Assembly (NCBI GenBank): GCA_000751835.1
Contig: CCMQ01000003.1
Location: 186,001 to 250,000 of the forward strand
Direction: 5' to 3'
DNA: 64,000 nucleotides
Origin: Necropsobacter rosorum
GTDB lineage: Bacteria; Pseudomonadota; Gammaproteobacteria; Enterobacterales; Pasteurellaceae
Below, piece by piece: positions 47,144 through 57,622 of this stretch. The position numbers and the translations under genes were made by a program. Under the pieces are notes generated by a model, which saw only the letters and a list, made by a program, of their open reading frames with translations, was not told the DNA's origin and ran no database searches. Position 1 is the first letter of the stretch. Every line of letters begins with the position of its first letter.

Positions 47144-47911
47144 TTATCCGAACCAGCCCTGATCATAGGCCATTTTTGCCGTCATAATAAAGGACATCAC
47201 CACCACCATCGGGCGAATTAACGCTTTGCCTTTGGTTAATACCATTTTGGCACCCAGATTGGCGCCGATGGCTTGTCCCAGCATCATGGCCAGCCCGACC
47301 GTCCACATAATCTGTCCGCCGATCAGGAAAAAGATCAGCGAGGCAAGATTCGAGGTAAAATTCAACACCTTCGCATGCGCGGTGGCTTTCGCCAGATTAA
47401 ACCCGAGCAAGGTGACAAAAGCCAGACTCAGCAGCGAACCGGTACCCGGCCCGAAAAAGCCGTCGTAAAACCCGATGCCCAGCCCCGCACTTAACGCAAA
47501 CGCGGAATAGGAAATACGCTTTTGCCGATCCTCATCGCCCAGCTTCGGCGTCAGCAGAAAATACAGGCCAATCGCCAACACCAGAAACGGAATCACTTTT
47601 TTAATTAATGCGCTGTCAACGGCCTGAATCAGCACCGTTCCGATCACCGCGCCGATAAACGTCATCAGTAATAAAAACCAGACTTCGGCCAGATTGACCG
47701 TTCTTCGGCGCAAAAAATACAGACTGGCGGAAAACGAACCGCCGCAGGCCTGTAATTTATTGGTACCCAGCGCCATTGCCGGCGGCATGCCGGTCATCAA
47801 CAGCGCCGGAATGGTAATTAATCCGCCGCCGCCGGCGATGGCGTCGATAAAACCGGCGATGAAAGCCACGCCGACTAAAAGCATAATGATTTCGATACTG
47901 AGTTCCGGCAT
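47144..47911 (-). CDS. TSUP-family membrane permease (YfcA-like)
   Basis: This 255-residue protein has about eight membrane segments and the TauE/SafE duplication: GFIDAIAGGGGLITIPALL in the first half, then GFYDGFFGPGTGSLL in the second. The ATG 47911 (MPELSIE) with GGAAAAT upstream is preferred to a longer frame from 47932. Family members export sulfite, sulfoacetate or other organic anions; the substrate is not evident here. It starts 3 bp after tcyP, a gene for L-cystine uptake, so a sulfur-related role is possible. Confidence 0.85.
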   Translation of the reverse strand: MPELSIEIIMLLVGVAFIAGFIDAIAGGGGLITIPALLMTGMPPAMALGTNKLQACGGSFSASLYFLRRRTVNLAEVWFLLLMTFIGAVIGTVLIQAVDSALIKKVIPFLVLAIGLYFLLTPKLGDEDRQKRISYSAFALSAGLGIGFYDGFFGPGTGSLLSLAFVTLLGFNLAKATAHAKVLNFTSNLASLIFFLIGGQIMWTVGLAMMLGQAIGANLGAKMVLTKGKALIRPMVVVMSFIMTAKMAYDQGWFG

Positions 47912-47913
47912 AT

Positions 47914-49239
47914 TTATTTTCCTGACAACCATTTGTTGCTTAATGTTCCCGCCACCATGGCGCCGTTCACGTTCAGGGCGGTTCGTCCCATATCGATAAG
48001 CGGCTCAATGGAAATCAATAATCCCACCAATGCCAACGGCAGGTTTAACGTTGACAATACCACAATCGCCGCAAACGTCGCGCCGCCACCCACGCCGGCA
48101 ATACCGGCGGAAGAAATCGCCACCACCAAAATCAATGTGGCAATATACTGTACGCTGAACGGGTCGATGCCTACCGTCGGCGCCACCATGACCGCCAGCA
48201 TTGCCGGGTAAATGCCGCCGCAGCCGTTTTGTCCGATGGTCGCACCAAAGGTCGCGGCAAAATTCGCAATCACATTGTTGTTACCCAGTTTATTGATTTG
48301 GGTTTCAATATTTAACGGAATAGTGGCCGCACTTGAACGGGAGGAAAAAGCAAAGCTCAGTGTCGGCAACACCTGTTTATAGTAATGAAGCGGGTTAATG
48401 CCGGCCAGCGCCAGTAATATGCCGTGTACCACAAACATCAATAAAATCGCGACATAAGAGGCAATGATAAAATTACCCAGCATTAAAATATCCGCCCATT
48501 TCGAAGTGGCCGCCATTTTAATCATCAGGGCGAATACACCGTACGGCGTTAAGCGGATGACAAAACGCACCACGCGCATAATCAGCTGATTTAAGGTATC
48601 GATTCCTTGTGCAATACGTTCGCCCAGCATCTGGTTTTCTTTACGCAAACTGATTGCCGCAACACCTAAAAAAGCGGAAAAAATCACCGTGCTGATAATG
48701 GAGGTCGGGCTGGCGCCGGTCAGTTCGGCAAACGGATTTTTCGGAATAAACGAAAGCAGCATGGCCGGAATCGTCAGGCCGCTGATTTGCTCGACCTTGC
48801 CGTCCACTCTCGCCTGTGCGGCCAGTTCACGCTCACCGGCAATCAACCCTTGTGCGGAGACGTCGAACCAATACACCATGGCGATCCCGATAGCCGCCGC
48901 GATGGCGGTGGTCACCAATAACACGGCGATCACGCTGAAGCTGATTTTGCCGAGAGAACCGGCCTGATTTAAACGGGTGATGGCCGATAAAATGGAAATG
49001 AACACCAGCGGCATAACAATCATCTGCAACAGACGCACATAGCCGTTGCCGACCAAATTAATCCATTCCAGACTGTCTTTAATCACCTGCTCTGCGGTAA
49101 AAAGCTGCAATAATGCGCCGCCCAGCAGACCTAACAGCAAGCCTAAAAAAACCGTTTGCCCCAGTTTTTGCGTTTTGTTGTACACCACGCCCAACAAAAA
49201 CAGACCGGCAACAAAAATCATCAAAGTTACAATAAACAT
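47914..49239 (-). CDS. tcyP: L-cystine symporter, TcyP type
   Basis: This 441-residue DAACS-family transporter has about 8 membrane helices and two hairpin loops. It aligns with E. coli TcyP (YdjN): GNGYVRLLQMIVMPLVF, SFIPKNPFAELTGASPTSII, SRSSAATIPLN, GATIGQNGCGGIYPAMLAV and DMGRTALNVNGAMVAGT. It imports L-cystine with sodium. ATG 49239 has a strong AAGGGGGAG ribosome site, so it is preferred to 49266. The permease gene follows within 3 bp. Confidence 0.92.
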   Translation of the reverse strand: MFIVTLMIFVAGLFLLGVVYNKTQKLGQTVFLGLLLGLLGGALLQLFTAEQVIKDSLEWINLVGNGYVRLLQMIVMPLVFISILSAITRLNQAGSLGKISFSVIAVLLVTTAIAAAIGIAMVYWFDVSAQGLIAGERELAAQARVDGKVEQISGLTIPAMLLSFIPKNPFAELTGASPTSIISTVIFSAFLGVAAISLRKENQMLGERIAQGIDTLNQLIMRVVRFVIRLTPYGVFALMIKMAATSKWADILMLGNFIIASYVAILLMFVVHGILLALAGINPLHYYKQVLPTLSFAFSSRSSAATIPLNIETQINKLGNNNVIANFAATFGATIGQNGCGGIYPAMLAVMVAPTVGIDPFSVQYIATLILVVAISSAGIAGVGGGATFAAIVVLSTLNLPLALVGLLISIEPLIDMGRTALNVNGAMVAGTLSNKWLSGK

Positions 49240-49283
49240 CGCACTCCCCCTTCCATGTTCACTCACGGCAGATTTGCCAAGCC

Positions 49284-49312
49284 TGCGGCATCTTTTTCAT
49301 CCTGATGCCGCA
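49284..49312 (-). terminator. Hairpin between mepA and tcyP
   Basis: TGCGGCATC pairs perfectly with GATGCCGCA around an 11-base loop, in the 82-bp gap between the mepA stop and tcyP. No T run follows on the minus strand, so it may attenuate rather than end transcription. Confidence 0.4.
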
Positions 49313-49321
49313 CCTAAATTT

Positions 49322-50188
49322 TTACTCTAACCACTCGCTGCGATTCGGTGCATTCAGCACCTGCTGACATAATACCGGCTCCGGCGGCAGCGCTTTCGGC
49401 TTGCTCGGCGTCGCCGACGGTTTCGCCGGTTCAAACCAGGAATACAGTTCATCGCCGCAACCGTCACCGGCCGGCACCGGCGCCTGATTTTCACAATAGG
49501 CCGCGCCCTGCGGACAGGTTAACCGCACATGGAAATGGGAATCATGGCCGAACCATGGGCGGATTTTCTGTAGCCAGCTGCGATCGCCCCGCACCGTCTG
49601 GCATAATTTCAGTTTAATGGCCGGATTGACGAAAATCCGGCTGACCTGTCTATCCTGCGCCGCCAGACGAATTAGATTGGTATGATTGTCACTCCATAGC
49701 CGCTCGTCCACCCGCTGCGCCTTACGGTTAACCACCAGCAGCCCCATACCGGCGGGATTCTGCGCATCTTTGGCCGATAAACGTCCCATGCGCAGCCAAA
49801 TATCCGCATCCAGCCCCATTTGATGACTGGCATGACCGGTCAGAAAACGACCGCCGCCCGGCATGGCGATATCGCCGATCAGCATGGTCGGCAGGCCGGC
49901 GGCTTTCACTTTTTGTCCTAAACGCTGTAAATAAGCGATCATATCGGGATGGCCGTAATAGCGGTTTTTTGCGGTGCGAATCACCTGATAGCCGTCGCCG
50001 TCGAACGGCAACGCCTGCGCGCCGATAATACAGCCGTTGCTGTACGAACCGACCGGGGTCGGATCGCCGGGAATCGGGCGTTTTACCTGTTGCCAGTCCT
50101 GCGGGGCGGCAATCACGGAAGAAACGAAAAAAACAGCGGAAAAAACGACCGCACTTAAGCCTGTTCGTAGAGAAGTTTTCATCGACAT
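49322..50188 (-). CDS. mepA: Penicillin-insensitive murein endopeptidase
   Basis: This 288-residue periplasmic LAS-type metallopeptidase cleaves D-Ala-meso-DAP cross-links in peptidoglycan. It has a signal peptide (about 1-27), then [19 protein letters not shown]. The zinc site region is [14 protein letters not shown] (His, Asp), with a second His in [13 protein letters not shown]. Three conserved disulfide Cys pairs are visible. The start (ATG 50188 or 50182) overlaps the aroC stop. The aroC-mepA order is conserved in enterobacteria. An uptake signal lies in the signal-peptide codons. Confidence 0.95.
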   Translation of the reverse strand: MSMKTSLRTGLSAVVFSAVFFVSSVIAAPQDWQQVKRPIPGDPTPVGSYSNGCIIGAQALPFDGDGYQVIRTAKNRYYGHPDMIAYLQRLGQKVKAAGLPTMLIGDIAMPGGGRFLTGHASHQMGLDADIWLRMGRLSAKDAQNPAGMGLLVVNRKAQRVDERLWSDNHTNLIRLAAQDRQVSRIFVNPAIKLKLCQTVRGDRSWLQKIRPWFGHDSHFHVRLTCPQGAAYCENQAPVPAGDGCGDELYSWFEPAKPSATPSKPKALPPEPVLCQQVLNAPNRSEWLE

Positions 50189-51261
50189 TGCGCCTTAAAC
50201 CGTAATAAATGATCGAGCAGCACGATAGCCGTCATCGCCTCGGCGATCGGCACGGCACGAATTCCCACGCAGGGGTCATGGCGCCCTTTGGTCACCACCT
50301 CCACCGGCTGATTTTCCCGATTTACCGAGCGTCCCGCAATGGTTATGCTGGAAGTCGGCTTTAAGGCGAGCGTGGCAATAATCGGTTGCCCTGAGCTGAT
50401 GCCGCCCAAAATTCCGCCCGCATGATTGGAACAAAAGCCCTGCGGCGTCATTTCATCACGATGCTGAGTGCCGAGCTGTTCAACCACGGCGAAACCGTCG
50501 CCGATTTCCACCGCTTTCACCGCATTGATGCCCATTAACGCATGGGCTAAATCCGCATCCAGACGATCAAATACCGGTTCGCCCAAACCGACGGGCACGT
50601 TTTCCGCCACCACCGTCAGCTTCGCCCCGACGGAATTGCCGTCTTTTTTCAGGCGGCGGATCAATTCATCAAATTTTTCCACCGCACTTTGATCCGGGCA
50701 GAAAAACGGATTAGCATTGACCTGCCGCCAATCGATAGCCGCGACATTTTCCACCGTGCGCGGATCGATTTTCACCGCGCCGATTTGCGATAAATATCCG
50801 CGCACCTCAATCCCGAAGTGTTCGCGCAAATATTTTTTGGCAATCGCCCCCGCCGCGACCCGCATGGCGGTTTCCCGCGCGGATGCCCGCCCGCCGCCGC
50901 GATAATCACGCAAGCCGTATTTCTGCTGATAGGTATAATCCGCATGACCCGGCCGGAAACGGTCTTTGATCTCGCCGTAATCCTGCGAGCGCTGATCGGC
51001 ATTTTTAATCAGCATGCCGATGCTGGTGCCGGTGGTTTTTCCTTCAAATACGCCGGATAAAATCTGTATCTCGTCATTTTCACGGCGCGCCGTCGTATAG
51101 CGGGAAGTGCCGGGCTTGCGGCGATCCAAATCCGGCTGAATATCCTGTTCCGATAACGCCAGTCCCGGCGGAACGCCGTCAACGATGCACCCCAGTGCGA
51201 TACCGTGCGATTCACCGAAAGTGGTGACGCGAAATAACTGTCCTATGCTGTTGCCTGCCAT
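50179..51261 (-). CDS. aroC: Chorismate synthase
   Basis: These 360 residues (E. coli 361) form the FMN-dependent last enzyme of the shikimate pathway, turning EPSP into chorismate. Signatures are [18 protein letters not shown] at residues 14-31, [14 protein letters not shown] and [19 protein letters not shown]. Chorismate also feeds the menaquinone route, in which MenE, encoded just upstream, acts. An uptake signal at 50681-50689 encodes QSAVEK in a loop. Confidence 0.97.
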   Translation of the reverse strand: MAGNSIGQLFRVTTFGESHGIALGCIVDGVPPGLALSEQDIQPDLDRRKPGTSRYTTARRENDEIQILSGVFEGKTTGTSIGMLIKNADQRSQDYGEIKDRFRPGHADYTYQQKYGLRDYRGGGRASARETAMRVAAGAIAKKYLREHFGIEVRGYLSQIGAVKIDPRTVENVAAIDWRQVNANPFFCPDQSAVEKFDELIRRLKKDGNSVGAKLTVVAENVPVGLGEPVFDRLDADLAHALMGINAVKAVEIGDGFAVVEQLGTQHRDEMTPQGFCSNHAGGILGGISSGQPIIATLALKPTSSITIAGRSVNRENQPVEVVTKGRHDPCVGIRAVPIAEAMTAIVLLDHLLRFKAQCR

Positions 51262-51270
51262 ATTGCTTCC

Positions 51271-54200
51271 TTAATTTTTGATAACCGTTTTCTCCGATAT
51301 AAGCCGGATTTCCTCATCAGAGGAGGTATTTTTAATGAACACATCCAGCTGATTAAAGGCGATATCGATATTGTGTTGCGTAAATAACTGTTCGATGCGG
51401 CGGTTTAAGTAATCCACCGTCCGGGTTCTGTCGCCGATTTTACCCACATAAACGCGCAATTCGTGATCCAGCGTGCTGGCGCCGAAAGATAAGAAATAGG
51501 CCGCAGGCTCCGGATCTTTCAGTACGCGATCACATTCGTTCGCCGCCTGTAACAATAATTTTCTCACCAGTTCCAGATCCGAGCCGTAGGCCACGCCCAC
51601 ATTGACTAAAACGCGGGTCATGGAATCGGTCAGCGCCCAGTTGACGATCCGTTCCGTCACAAACGCTTTATTCGGTACGATGACTTCTTTTTTATCAAAA
51701 TCAATCAGCGTAGTGGAACGGATACGGATTTTGGACACCGTACCGGAATAGGTGCCGATCGTGACCACATCGCCGATCCGCACCGGACGTTCAAACAGAA
51801 TAATGATACCGGAAACAAAGTTGGCGAAAATTTCCTGCAAACCGAAACCGAGACCGACGGATAACGCGGCAAACAGCCATTGCAGTTTCGACCACGACAT
51901 GCCCAGTGTCGCAAACGCGGTACCCGCGCCGATCGCGATAATAAAATAGATTAATAAGGTGGTAATGGTGTAAGGAGTGCCCTGCGAAAAGCTGAAACGG
52001 GAGAAAATCAACACTTCCAGCAACCCTGAAATATTGCGCACCAAGGCATAAGTCGCCACCAATATCACGATCGCCAGCAACAGATTCAGCAAGGTAATGG
52101 ATTCCATAACCACGCCGGAATCGGTGGTGACGCTTTGCTGCCACAGCGTCACGCCTTCCAGATAATAGGCCACAGCGATTAAATCGGACCAGACCCAATA
52201 AAATAACGCGAATAAGCCCACCCATAATAACAGATCGGTGACGCGCCCGACCTGCGCTTTCACCTGAGAAATTGCGATTTCTTCTTCCGGCTGAATATCC
52301 AGACTGACTTCACCGTCATCGGTTTCCGCTTTCTGCGCCTGCGCTTGCTCACGTTTTTCCTGTATGCGCCGGTAAGCCAAACGGCGGGCGGAAACCGTAA
52401 AGGCACGGTAAATCACATCGCGCAGCACCATCCAGATAACGAAAACGAAATAGGATGACATTAAATGATCCATGAGAATCAACGCGGTGTAATAATACCC
52501 CATGACGATCAGAATAATCAGCGCCACCGGTGCGATCGCCAGTAAGATACGGGCGAATTTAGACAGATATTCCTGCCCGGTGCTTTCCTGCTGGCTGTTC
52601 TGATACGCCCGTACCGCATAGCGTAAGCGCGGGCCGACAATAAACAGTGAAATAATCAGAATCGAAATGGTCAGCACCTGCCCGATCACATCATTGGTAA
52701 TCCCCGCATCCAGCCGGGTGAACATGCCCGCATTCAGCCACAGGGCGCAAATCCACACGGAACGTTTCAATACGGAGGAGAAAATCTCCACATTTTTAAG
52801 CGGCATATTAAAATGGCGGTATGCCAACCCGTTCGGGCGCAACATGGCTAATATAAAGGCAAAGAACAGCCAATAGCCGGACATGCGCAGCGACCACCAC
52901 CAGAAATTGGCCGGATTTTCAAAACAGATAAAGGTGATCAAGATCAGACAGGATAAAAAGATCAACGTGCTCGGCAAACACAGAATCAATGTCCAGAAAA
53001 TCGCCTCCGGCGTATAACGCTGGCGATCACCGGTTAAGGTATTAATCCGGCTGTTGATATAAGTCAGACGCTGCTTGATTTTCTGTTTGCGCCATTGAAT
53101 CAGTGCGGTCAATAAAGACAGAAAAACAATCAGGATGCCGGCCGGAATAATATTGTCTTTCCAGTTGGAAAAATTGATCAGCGCACTGATGTCTTTCAAT
53201 TGGAACTGCACCCGCGGCAAAAAGTTGGTCACCCAGTCCAAATCAAGCGGCGAATTGCTTTTCACCCAGAAACTTTGCTGCTGCAGTTTATCCTGCAAGG
53301 TGTCGCTGATTGCGGTCACCTGCTGCTGATTCAGCTCAATATTAATCGCCAGATTCAGCTGATTATTCAGCGTGGTGATGGTATCCGACAGCAGTTTACG
53401 GCGTTCCTGCAAAATTGTGGTCAGCTGGTTGCGTTCGGCGTCCGTCAGCGTGGCGTTATTTTTCTTTTCCAAATCCGCGATATAGCTTTTGGTTTCATAC
53501 AGATTGTCACGAATTTCGGTCAAATCAAAAATTCTGACCCGCAAATCGGTAATCTGTTTGGCTAAGCCGCTTACCATCTGATCCTGCGGCAACAGCTGCT
53601 TTTGTTTATTAATAATACGGGAAAGCACCAGTGTCCCCTGCAGCGCGCTGATCTGCTCGTTAATATTGCGCTCGGTCTGCTGCAAATTGTCCAACACACT
53701 TTTAATCCGCAGATTATCCTGCGTCATGGTATTTAACTGCGCCGTCTGTTTAATCAGATCCTGACTGATAGCCAAGTTAAGATTTTGCTGCTCGGCCAGC
53801 AATGGATTGGTACTGCTTTTGCCGTCCTGCTGCAACTGTTCGGCCTGCTGGCGGGTTTCCTGTAGATTTTTTTCATTCACCACATCCTGCAATACGGTCT
53901 GTTTGCTCTTCAGTTGCTGCTGCACCAGATTTTTTTCTTCCAGCTGAATGGTATAAAGTGCGGTCAGATCATTATTACCCTGCAATAATGCCTGATTGTA
54001 GGCATTTTGCAGCTTAATTAACGCCGCCTCGGCTTCCAGCTTGCCTTTTTCCGTCGGATCGATGGCGGTATTAAACAGCAGTTTTTCGATTTCCTGCGAG
54101 CGCACCAGATTATTGCTTAATACCGTCTGAGCGCGATCCGGCGCAGAACGCTGATTAACCAACAGTCCGTTAATATTGGTTAAATCCGTCTGCACCTGCT

Positions 54201-54585
54201 GTAAATCCTGCTGCACGGCAGCTAACTGATTCTGTAATTCCGTCAGCGATAATTTGGCCAGCTGCGCGGCGCTCGGCGCACTGGCGCTTTTCAGCTTATC
54301 GACGGAAGCCTGCGTGGTGGCGGTGGCTTTCGCCGCGTTATTGATCGCACTGTCCAGCGCTTTATTATCTTCTTTTTGTTTGCTGATTTTGGTCAGTAAA
54401 TCCAGCGTATCTTGCAGATTCTGCACCAATGCTTTATTCGCCGCATCGTTCTGATCCTTTTCTTTTGCCGCCGCCAGCTGCGTCTGCACGCTCTCTTCGC
54501 TCGGCACCTCGGCCATACTGCCGCCGCTGCAGAGCAATAACAGCCCCGCCGCAAATAACATTGAAAAAATACGACGTCGTTTCAT
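51271..54585 (-). CDS. Mechanosensitive channel, MscK/KefA type
   Basis: This 1104-residue protein has a signal peptide (about 1-25) and a long periplasmic coiled-coil region rich in Q, L and N (to about 480). About ten membrane segments follow, ending in the MscS-like pore helix and beta domain (GLGFGLQEIFANFVSGIII, then RPVRIGDVVTIGTYSGTV, IVPNKAFVTERIVNW). E. coli MscK has 1120 residues. The channel opens under membrane tension to release ions and small solutes during osmotic down-shock. It begins 2 bp after menE and ends 9 bp before aroC. Confidence 0.9.
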   Translation of the reverse strand: MKRRRIFSMLFAAGLLLLCSGGSMAEVPSEESVQTQLAAAKEKDQNDAANKALVQNLQDTLDLLTKISKQKEDNKALDSAINNAAKATATTQASVDKLKSASAPSAAQLAKLSLTELQNQLAAVQQDLQQVQTDLTNINGLLVNQRSAPDRAQTVLSNNLVRSQEIEKLLFNTAIDPTEKGKLEAEAALIKLQNAYNQALLQGNNDLTALYTIQLEEKNLVQQQLKSKQTVLQDVVNEKNLQETRQQAEQLQQDGKSSTNPLLAEQQNLNLAISQDLIKQTAQLNTMTQDNLRIKSVLDNLQQTERNINEQISALQGTLVLSRIINKQKQLLPQDQMVSGLAKQITDLRVRIFDLTEIRDNLYETKSYIADLEKKNNATLTDAERNQLTTILQERRKLLSDTITTLNNQLNLAINIELNQQQVTAISDTLQDKLQQQSFWVKSNSPLDLDWVTNFLPRVQFQLKDISALINFSNWKDNIIPAGILIVFLSLLTALIQWRKQKIKQRLTYINSRINTLTGDRQRYTPEAIFWTLILCLPSTLIFLSCLILITFICFENPANFWWWSLRMSGYWLFFAFILAMLRPNGLAYRHFNMPLKNVEIFSSVLKRSVWICALWLNAGMFTRLDAGITNDVIGQVLTISILIISLFIVGPRLRYAVRAYQNSQQESTGQEYLSKFARILLAIAPVALIILIVMGYYYTALILMDHLMSSYFVFVIWMVLRDVIYRAFTVSARRLAYRRIQEKREQAQAQKAETDDGEVSLDIQPEEEIAISQVKAQVGRVTDLLLWVGLFALFYWVWSDLIAVAYYLEGVTLWQQSVTTDSGVVMESITLLNLLLAIVILVATYALVRNISGLLEVLIFSRFSFSQGTPYTITTLLIYFIIAIGAGTAFATLGMSWSKLQWLFAALSVGLGFGLQEIFANFVSGIIILFERPVRIGDVVTIGTYSGTVSKIRIRSTTLIDFDKKEVIVPNKAFVTERIVNWALTDSMTRVLVNVGVAYGSDLELVRKLLLQAANECDRVLKDPEPAAYFLSFGASTLDHELRVYVGKIGDRTRTVDYLNRRIEQLFTQHNIDIAFNQLDVFIKNTSSDEEIRLISEKTVIKN

Positions 54586-54586
54586 T

Positions 54587-55990
54587 TTACTTTCCTAATA
54601 ATTTCGCTAACTGCGCTTTCAGCTGTGCGCGGGAAATTTTAATATTGCCCTGTTGCAGCCACGATTCGGGCACTAAAGGTAAATAGCGCACAGGCTGTTT
54701 AAACTTTTCTAATTTATCCGCCAGCCAAAGTGTTAAATTTTCGACCGCACTTTGGCTGAAACCATCCCGGAATTTTACCATTGCCAGCGGGCGCTGACCG
54801 AACTCGTCATCCGCCACCGGCAGAATAAATACCTGTTCGACATGCTCGAAACCCAAAATGATTTTTTCGATCTCTTCCGGCTGAATGTTCTCGCCGCCGG
54901 AAATAAACATATTATCCAGCCGCCCGACCACCACCAGCTCATTATTCTGCCACAGTCCCTTATCTTTTGTCTGCAACCAGCCTTGCGGGTTGACCATGGC
55001 GACAATGCCGTCTTCCTGCCAATACCCCAACGCCAGCCCGGCACCACGCAGCCAGATTTCCTCATTGACTAAGCGAAATTCCCGTCCGGGCAGCGGCCGG
55101 CCGACACCGGCGAATCGGTCGCTTGGTTTGGCAAACACGGTGGAAGCCATTTCGGTCATCCCGTAGCCGGAATAGGTTTGTATACCCAGCGCCTGCGCCT
55201 GTTGGGTCAGTTCGGTCGGAATATGACTGCCGCCGAGCAAAATATGGCGGGTGGCAAACTGCGCGATATGACGCTGCCGAATATAAGCCAGCAAGCGGCG
55301 CAGCTGGGTCGGCACCAGCGAAACATGGCTGGCTTGCAGCACATCGGCATAAAAATCGCACGCCGGCACATGCAATTGCGCGCCGGCATGCAACCAGCGC
55401 CAGATAATGCCCTGACCGGACACATGATACAGCGGTAACGACAACAACCAGCAATCCTGCGCGCCGAATGCCATTAACTCGCACACTCCGCGCGCATTAT
55501 CCAGATGAGCCTGCACATGATGTACCACCGCTTTCGGCATCCCGCTGGAGCCGGATGTTAAGGTCATCGTCGCCGGACGCTGAAAATCCGCGCCGGTTTC
55601 AAAATCCGGCAAAGTATCAGCCTGTCCGACCGGCAAGCTCAGTGCGGTCAGATTCGGCAACGTTTCTGCCGTTGCCGAATAATAAAAGCGGATCCGATTA
55701 CGCTGACAAAGGCAGCCGGCTTTTTCCGCCGGAAACGCCGGATTGAGGCCCAGTACCCGCACGCCGAGCTCAATTGCCGCCAGATACAGCAACACCAGAC
55801 GGCAATTGTTTTTGCCCTGTAGGGCAATGCCGTCGCCCGCCTTAACGCCCTGTGCGCGTAAGGCAGCGGCATAATGTGCGATGCGCGCCGCCAGCTGCGC
55901 CCAAGTGAAAAGATTGCCCTGCTCATCACGCAAGGCAATTCTGTGTTGATAGGATGCGGAGTCGGCATATTGCCGCCAAGGAAATAGCAT
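54587..55990 (-). CDS. menE: o-Succinylbenzoate-CoA ligase
   Basis: This 467-residue acyl-adenylate-forming enzyme makes OSB-CoA for menaquinone. The AMP-binding P-loop is TLTSGSSGMPKAVVHH (about 147-162), then YSGYGMTEMASTVF, GRLDNMFISGGENI and the final Lys region QQGNIKISRAQL. E. coli MenE has 451 residues. No other men gene is adjacent in the window. An uptake signal at 54744-54752 encodes QSAVEN. Menaquinol is the donor for nitrate and fumarate reductases. Confidence 0.93.
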   Translation of the reverse strand: MLFPWRQYADSASYQHRIALRDEQGNLFTWAQLAARIAHYAAALRAQGVKAGDGIALQGKNNCRLVLLYLAAIELGVRVLGLNPAFPAEKAGCLCQRNRIRFYYSATAETLPNLTALSLPVGQADTLPDFETGADFQRPATMTLTSGSSGMPKAVVHHVQAHLDNARGVCELMAFGAQDCWLLSLPLYHVSGQGIIWRWLHAGAQLHVPACDFYADVLQASHVSLVPTQLRRLLAYIRQRHIAQFATRHILLGGSHIPTELTQQAQALGIQTYSGYGMTEMASTVFAKPSDRFAGVGRPLPGREFRLVNEEIWLRGAGLALGYWQEDGIVAMVNPQGWLQTKDKGLWQNNELVVVGRLDNMFISGGENIQPEEIEKIILGFEHVEQVFILPVADDEFGQRPLAMVKFRDGFSQSAVENLTLWLADKLEKFKQPVRYLPLVPESWLQQGNIKISRAQLKAQLAKLLGK

Positions 55991-56013
55991 GAAAATGCGC
56001 CTGATATGCCCGC

Positions 56014-56640
56014 TTAATTGGCGGTGAAAAAGGCTCGGACTTCATCAATCAGTTCGGCCGGCAAGTGCATTGATTGCATCGCCCCTTCCAGCATCAGCAT
56101 TTTGCGCCCGCTGTTGGTATTGGTAATGACCCAATACGGCGTGTCCGGAATCTGTTTCGGTTTGGTATGATTGCCCGCCATCAGTAATGTGGCTTCATCG
56201 CGCGCAAAATACACCCGGGTTCGCCCCTGCAGCGATTCCGTCGCCTGCGCAAAGCTCTCCGGATTTGTGCGGTACAGCACGCGCAGAATATCTAAAAACC
56301 GCACGACCGCTTTGCTTTCCTGCAGGAAAGTTTGCGATGTCAGCAGCGCGCGGACTTTGCCGACAAGCTGAGAAATCGCTGCCTCGGATTGTTTTTTCGG
56401 CGGCTGTGATGCCGCATTTTCCGCCCGGTTCGGCGAGGCTTCAGTCACCGACGCCGTTTCAGCCTCCGGTGCGTTTTCGGCGTTTAGCGGCGGGGTAAAA
56501 ACCGGCTCATTTTTGACCGCACTTTTAGCGGAAGAAAAATGCAGTAAACGACGCAGAATATCGGAGGCACTTTCGCCAATAGATTGCGTCTGGCTGGCAA
56601 TATATTGATAAAGTTCTTCATCCACTTCGATTATTTTCAT
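56014..56640 (-). CDS. seqA: SeqA, negative modulator of replication initiation
   Basis: This 208-residue protein has the N-terminal oligomerisation helix (MKIIEVDEELYQYIASQTQ; SIGESASDILRRLL) and the C-terminal hemimethylated-GATC binding domain (TRVYFARDEATLLMAGNHTKPKQIP split by normal loops). E. coli SeqA has 181 residues. The difference is in the middle linker (about 38-88), which is Ala/Glu-rich and holds an uptake signal (56516-56524) encoding KSAVKN. It is divergent from ybfF as in E. coli. Confidence 0.95.
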   Translation of the reverse strand: MKIIEVDEELYQYIASQTQSIGESASDILRRLLHFSSAKSAVKNEPVFTPPLNAENAPEAETASVTEASPNRAENAASQPPKKQSEAAISQLVGKVRALLTSQTFLQESKAVVRFLDILRVLYRTNPESFAQATESLQGRTRVYFARDEATLLMAGNHTKPKQIPDTPYWVITNTNSGRKMLMLEGAMQSMHLPAELIDEVRAFFTAN

Positions 56641-56720
56641 TTTTTCTCTCCACTTGCTTGATCTGTTTACGCTTTTGCAACATTATAACGACTTCTCTAC
56701 AAATACTCTATGCAAAAATT

Positions 56721-57500
56721 ATGTCGCAACAAAATTTACTGAATTTCCAATTTAATCAATTAAAACAACCGACTAGCAAACCTACGCTGATCTTTATTCA
56801 CGGTTTGTTCGGCGATATGAACAATTTAGGCGTGATCGCCCGCGCTTTCGCCGACGATTATCCGATTCTGCGCGTCGATTTGCGTAATCACGGGCACAGC
56901 TTTCACAGCAATGAAATGAATTATGCGCTGATGGCGCAGGATTTGCTGCATCTGATTGATTATCTACAGCTGGATAAAGTGATTTTAATCGGGCATTCCA
57001 TGGGCGGCAAAACGGCGATGACGGCGGCGGCGTTACGTCCCGAATTAACGGAAAAACTGGTTGTTATCGATATCGCGCCGGTAGCGTACGGCAACCACGG
57101 GCATGATAGTGTGTTTGCCGGTTTGTTTGCGGTAAAACGGGCGCAGGCGCAAACCCGTCAGCAGGCAAAACCGATTCTGGCGCAACATATTCCGCAGGCA
57201 AGCGTGCAGCAGTTTATGCTGAAATCCTTTGATGCTCATTGCCCCGAACGTTTTCGCTTCAATCTGACCGCACTTTACGCCAATTATGCCAAGCTGATGG
57301 ACTGGCAGGCGGTGAGTTTCCCCAAACCGACATTATTTATCAAAGGCGGGCTGTCGGATTATATTCTGTCGGAATACCGGGATGAGATTACGGCGCAGTT
57401 TCCGCATGCCGGCGCCTTTACCATTAACGGCAGCGGACACTGGGTGCACGCGGAAAAACCGGATGCCGTCATCCGCGCCGTACAGCGCTTTTTATCCTGA
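56721..57500 (+). CDS. ybfF: YbfF-like alpha/beta hydrolase (acyl-CoA esterase)
   Basis: These 259 residues (E. coli 254) belong to the alpha/beta-hydrolase family. FIHGLFGDMNNLG is the oxyanion region and GHSMGGKTAM holds the nucleophile Ser. An Asp (YILSEYRDE region) and His (GSGHWVHAEKP) complete the triad. The frame opens at 56658, but ATG 56721 (MSQQNLLNF) gives the family N-terminus. The seqA/ybfF divergent pair and the following ybfE-fldA-fur order equal the E. coli arrangement. Confidence 0.9.
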   Translation: MSQQNLLNFQFNQLKQPTSKPTLIFIHGLFGDMNNLGVIARAFADDYPILRVDLRNHGHSFHSNEMNYALMAQDLLHLIDYLQLDKVILIGHSMGGKTAMTAAALRPELTEKLVVIDIAPVAYGNHGHDSVFAGLFAVKRAQAQTRQQAKPILAQHIPQASVQQFMLKSFDAHCPERFRFNLTALYANYAKLMDWQAVSFPKPTLFIKGGLSDYILSEYRDEITAQFPHAGAFTINGSGHWVHAEKPDAVIRAVQRFLS

Positions 57501-57572
57501 TTTCGGGTTATGTGAATAGGGTTTAAATCGCCCTTGAATTATGTTATAGTTCGCCCCATCTTAGCGTTGTAG

Positions 57573-57589
57573 CTTATCATTCTCAATTA
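57573..57589 (+). promoter_or_regulatory. Possible Fur box before ybfE-fldA-fur
   Basis: The complement of CTTATCATTCTCAATTA is TAATTGAGAATGATAAG, close to the Fur site GATAATGATAATCATTATC in its left two hexamers. It is about 35-50 bp before ybfE and could let Fur control its own operon. The match is partial and rests on inspection only. Confidence 0.35.
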
Positions 57590-57622
57590 GCTGCGTGTTG
57601 AATAATTTCAGTGGGTTGAAAA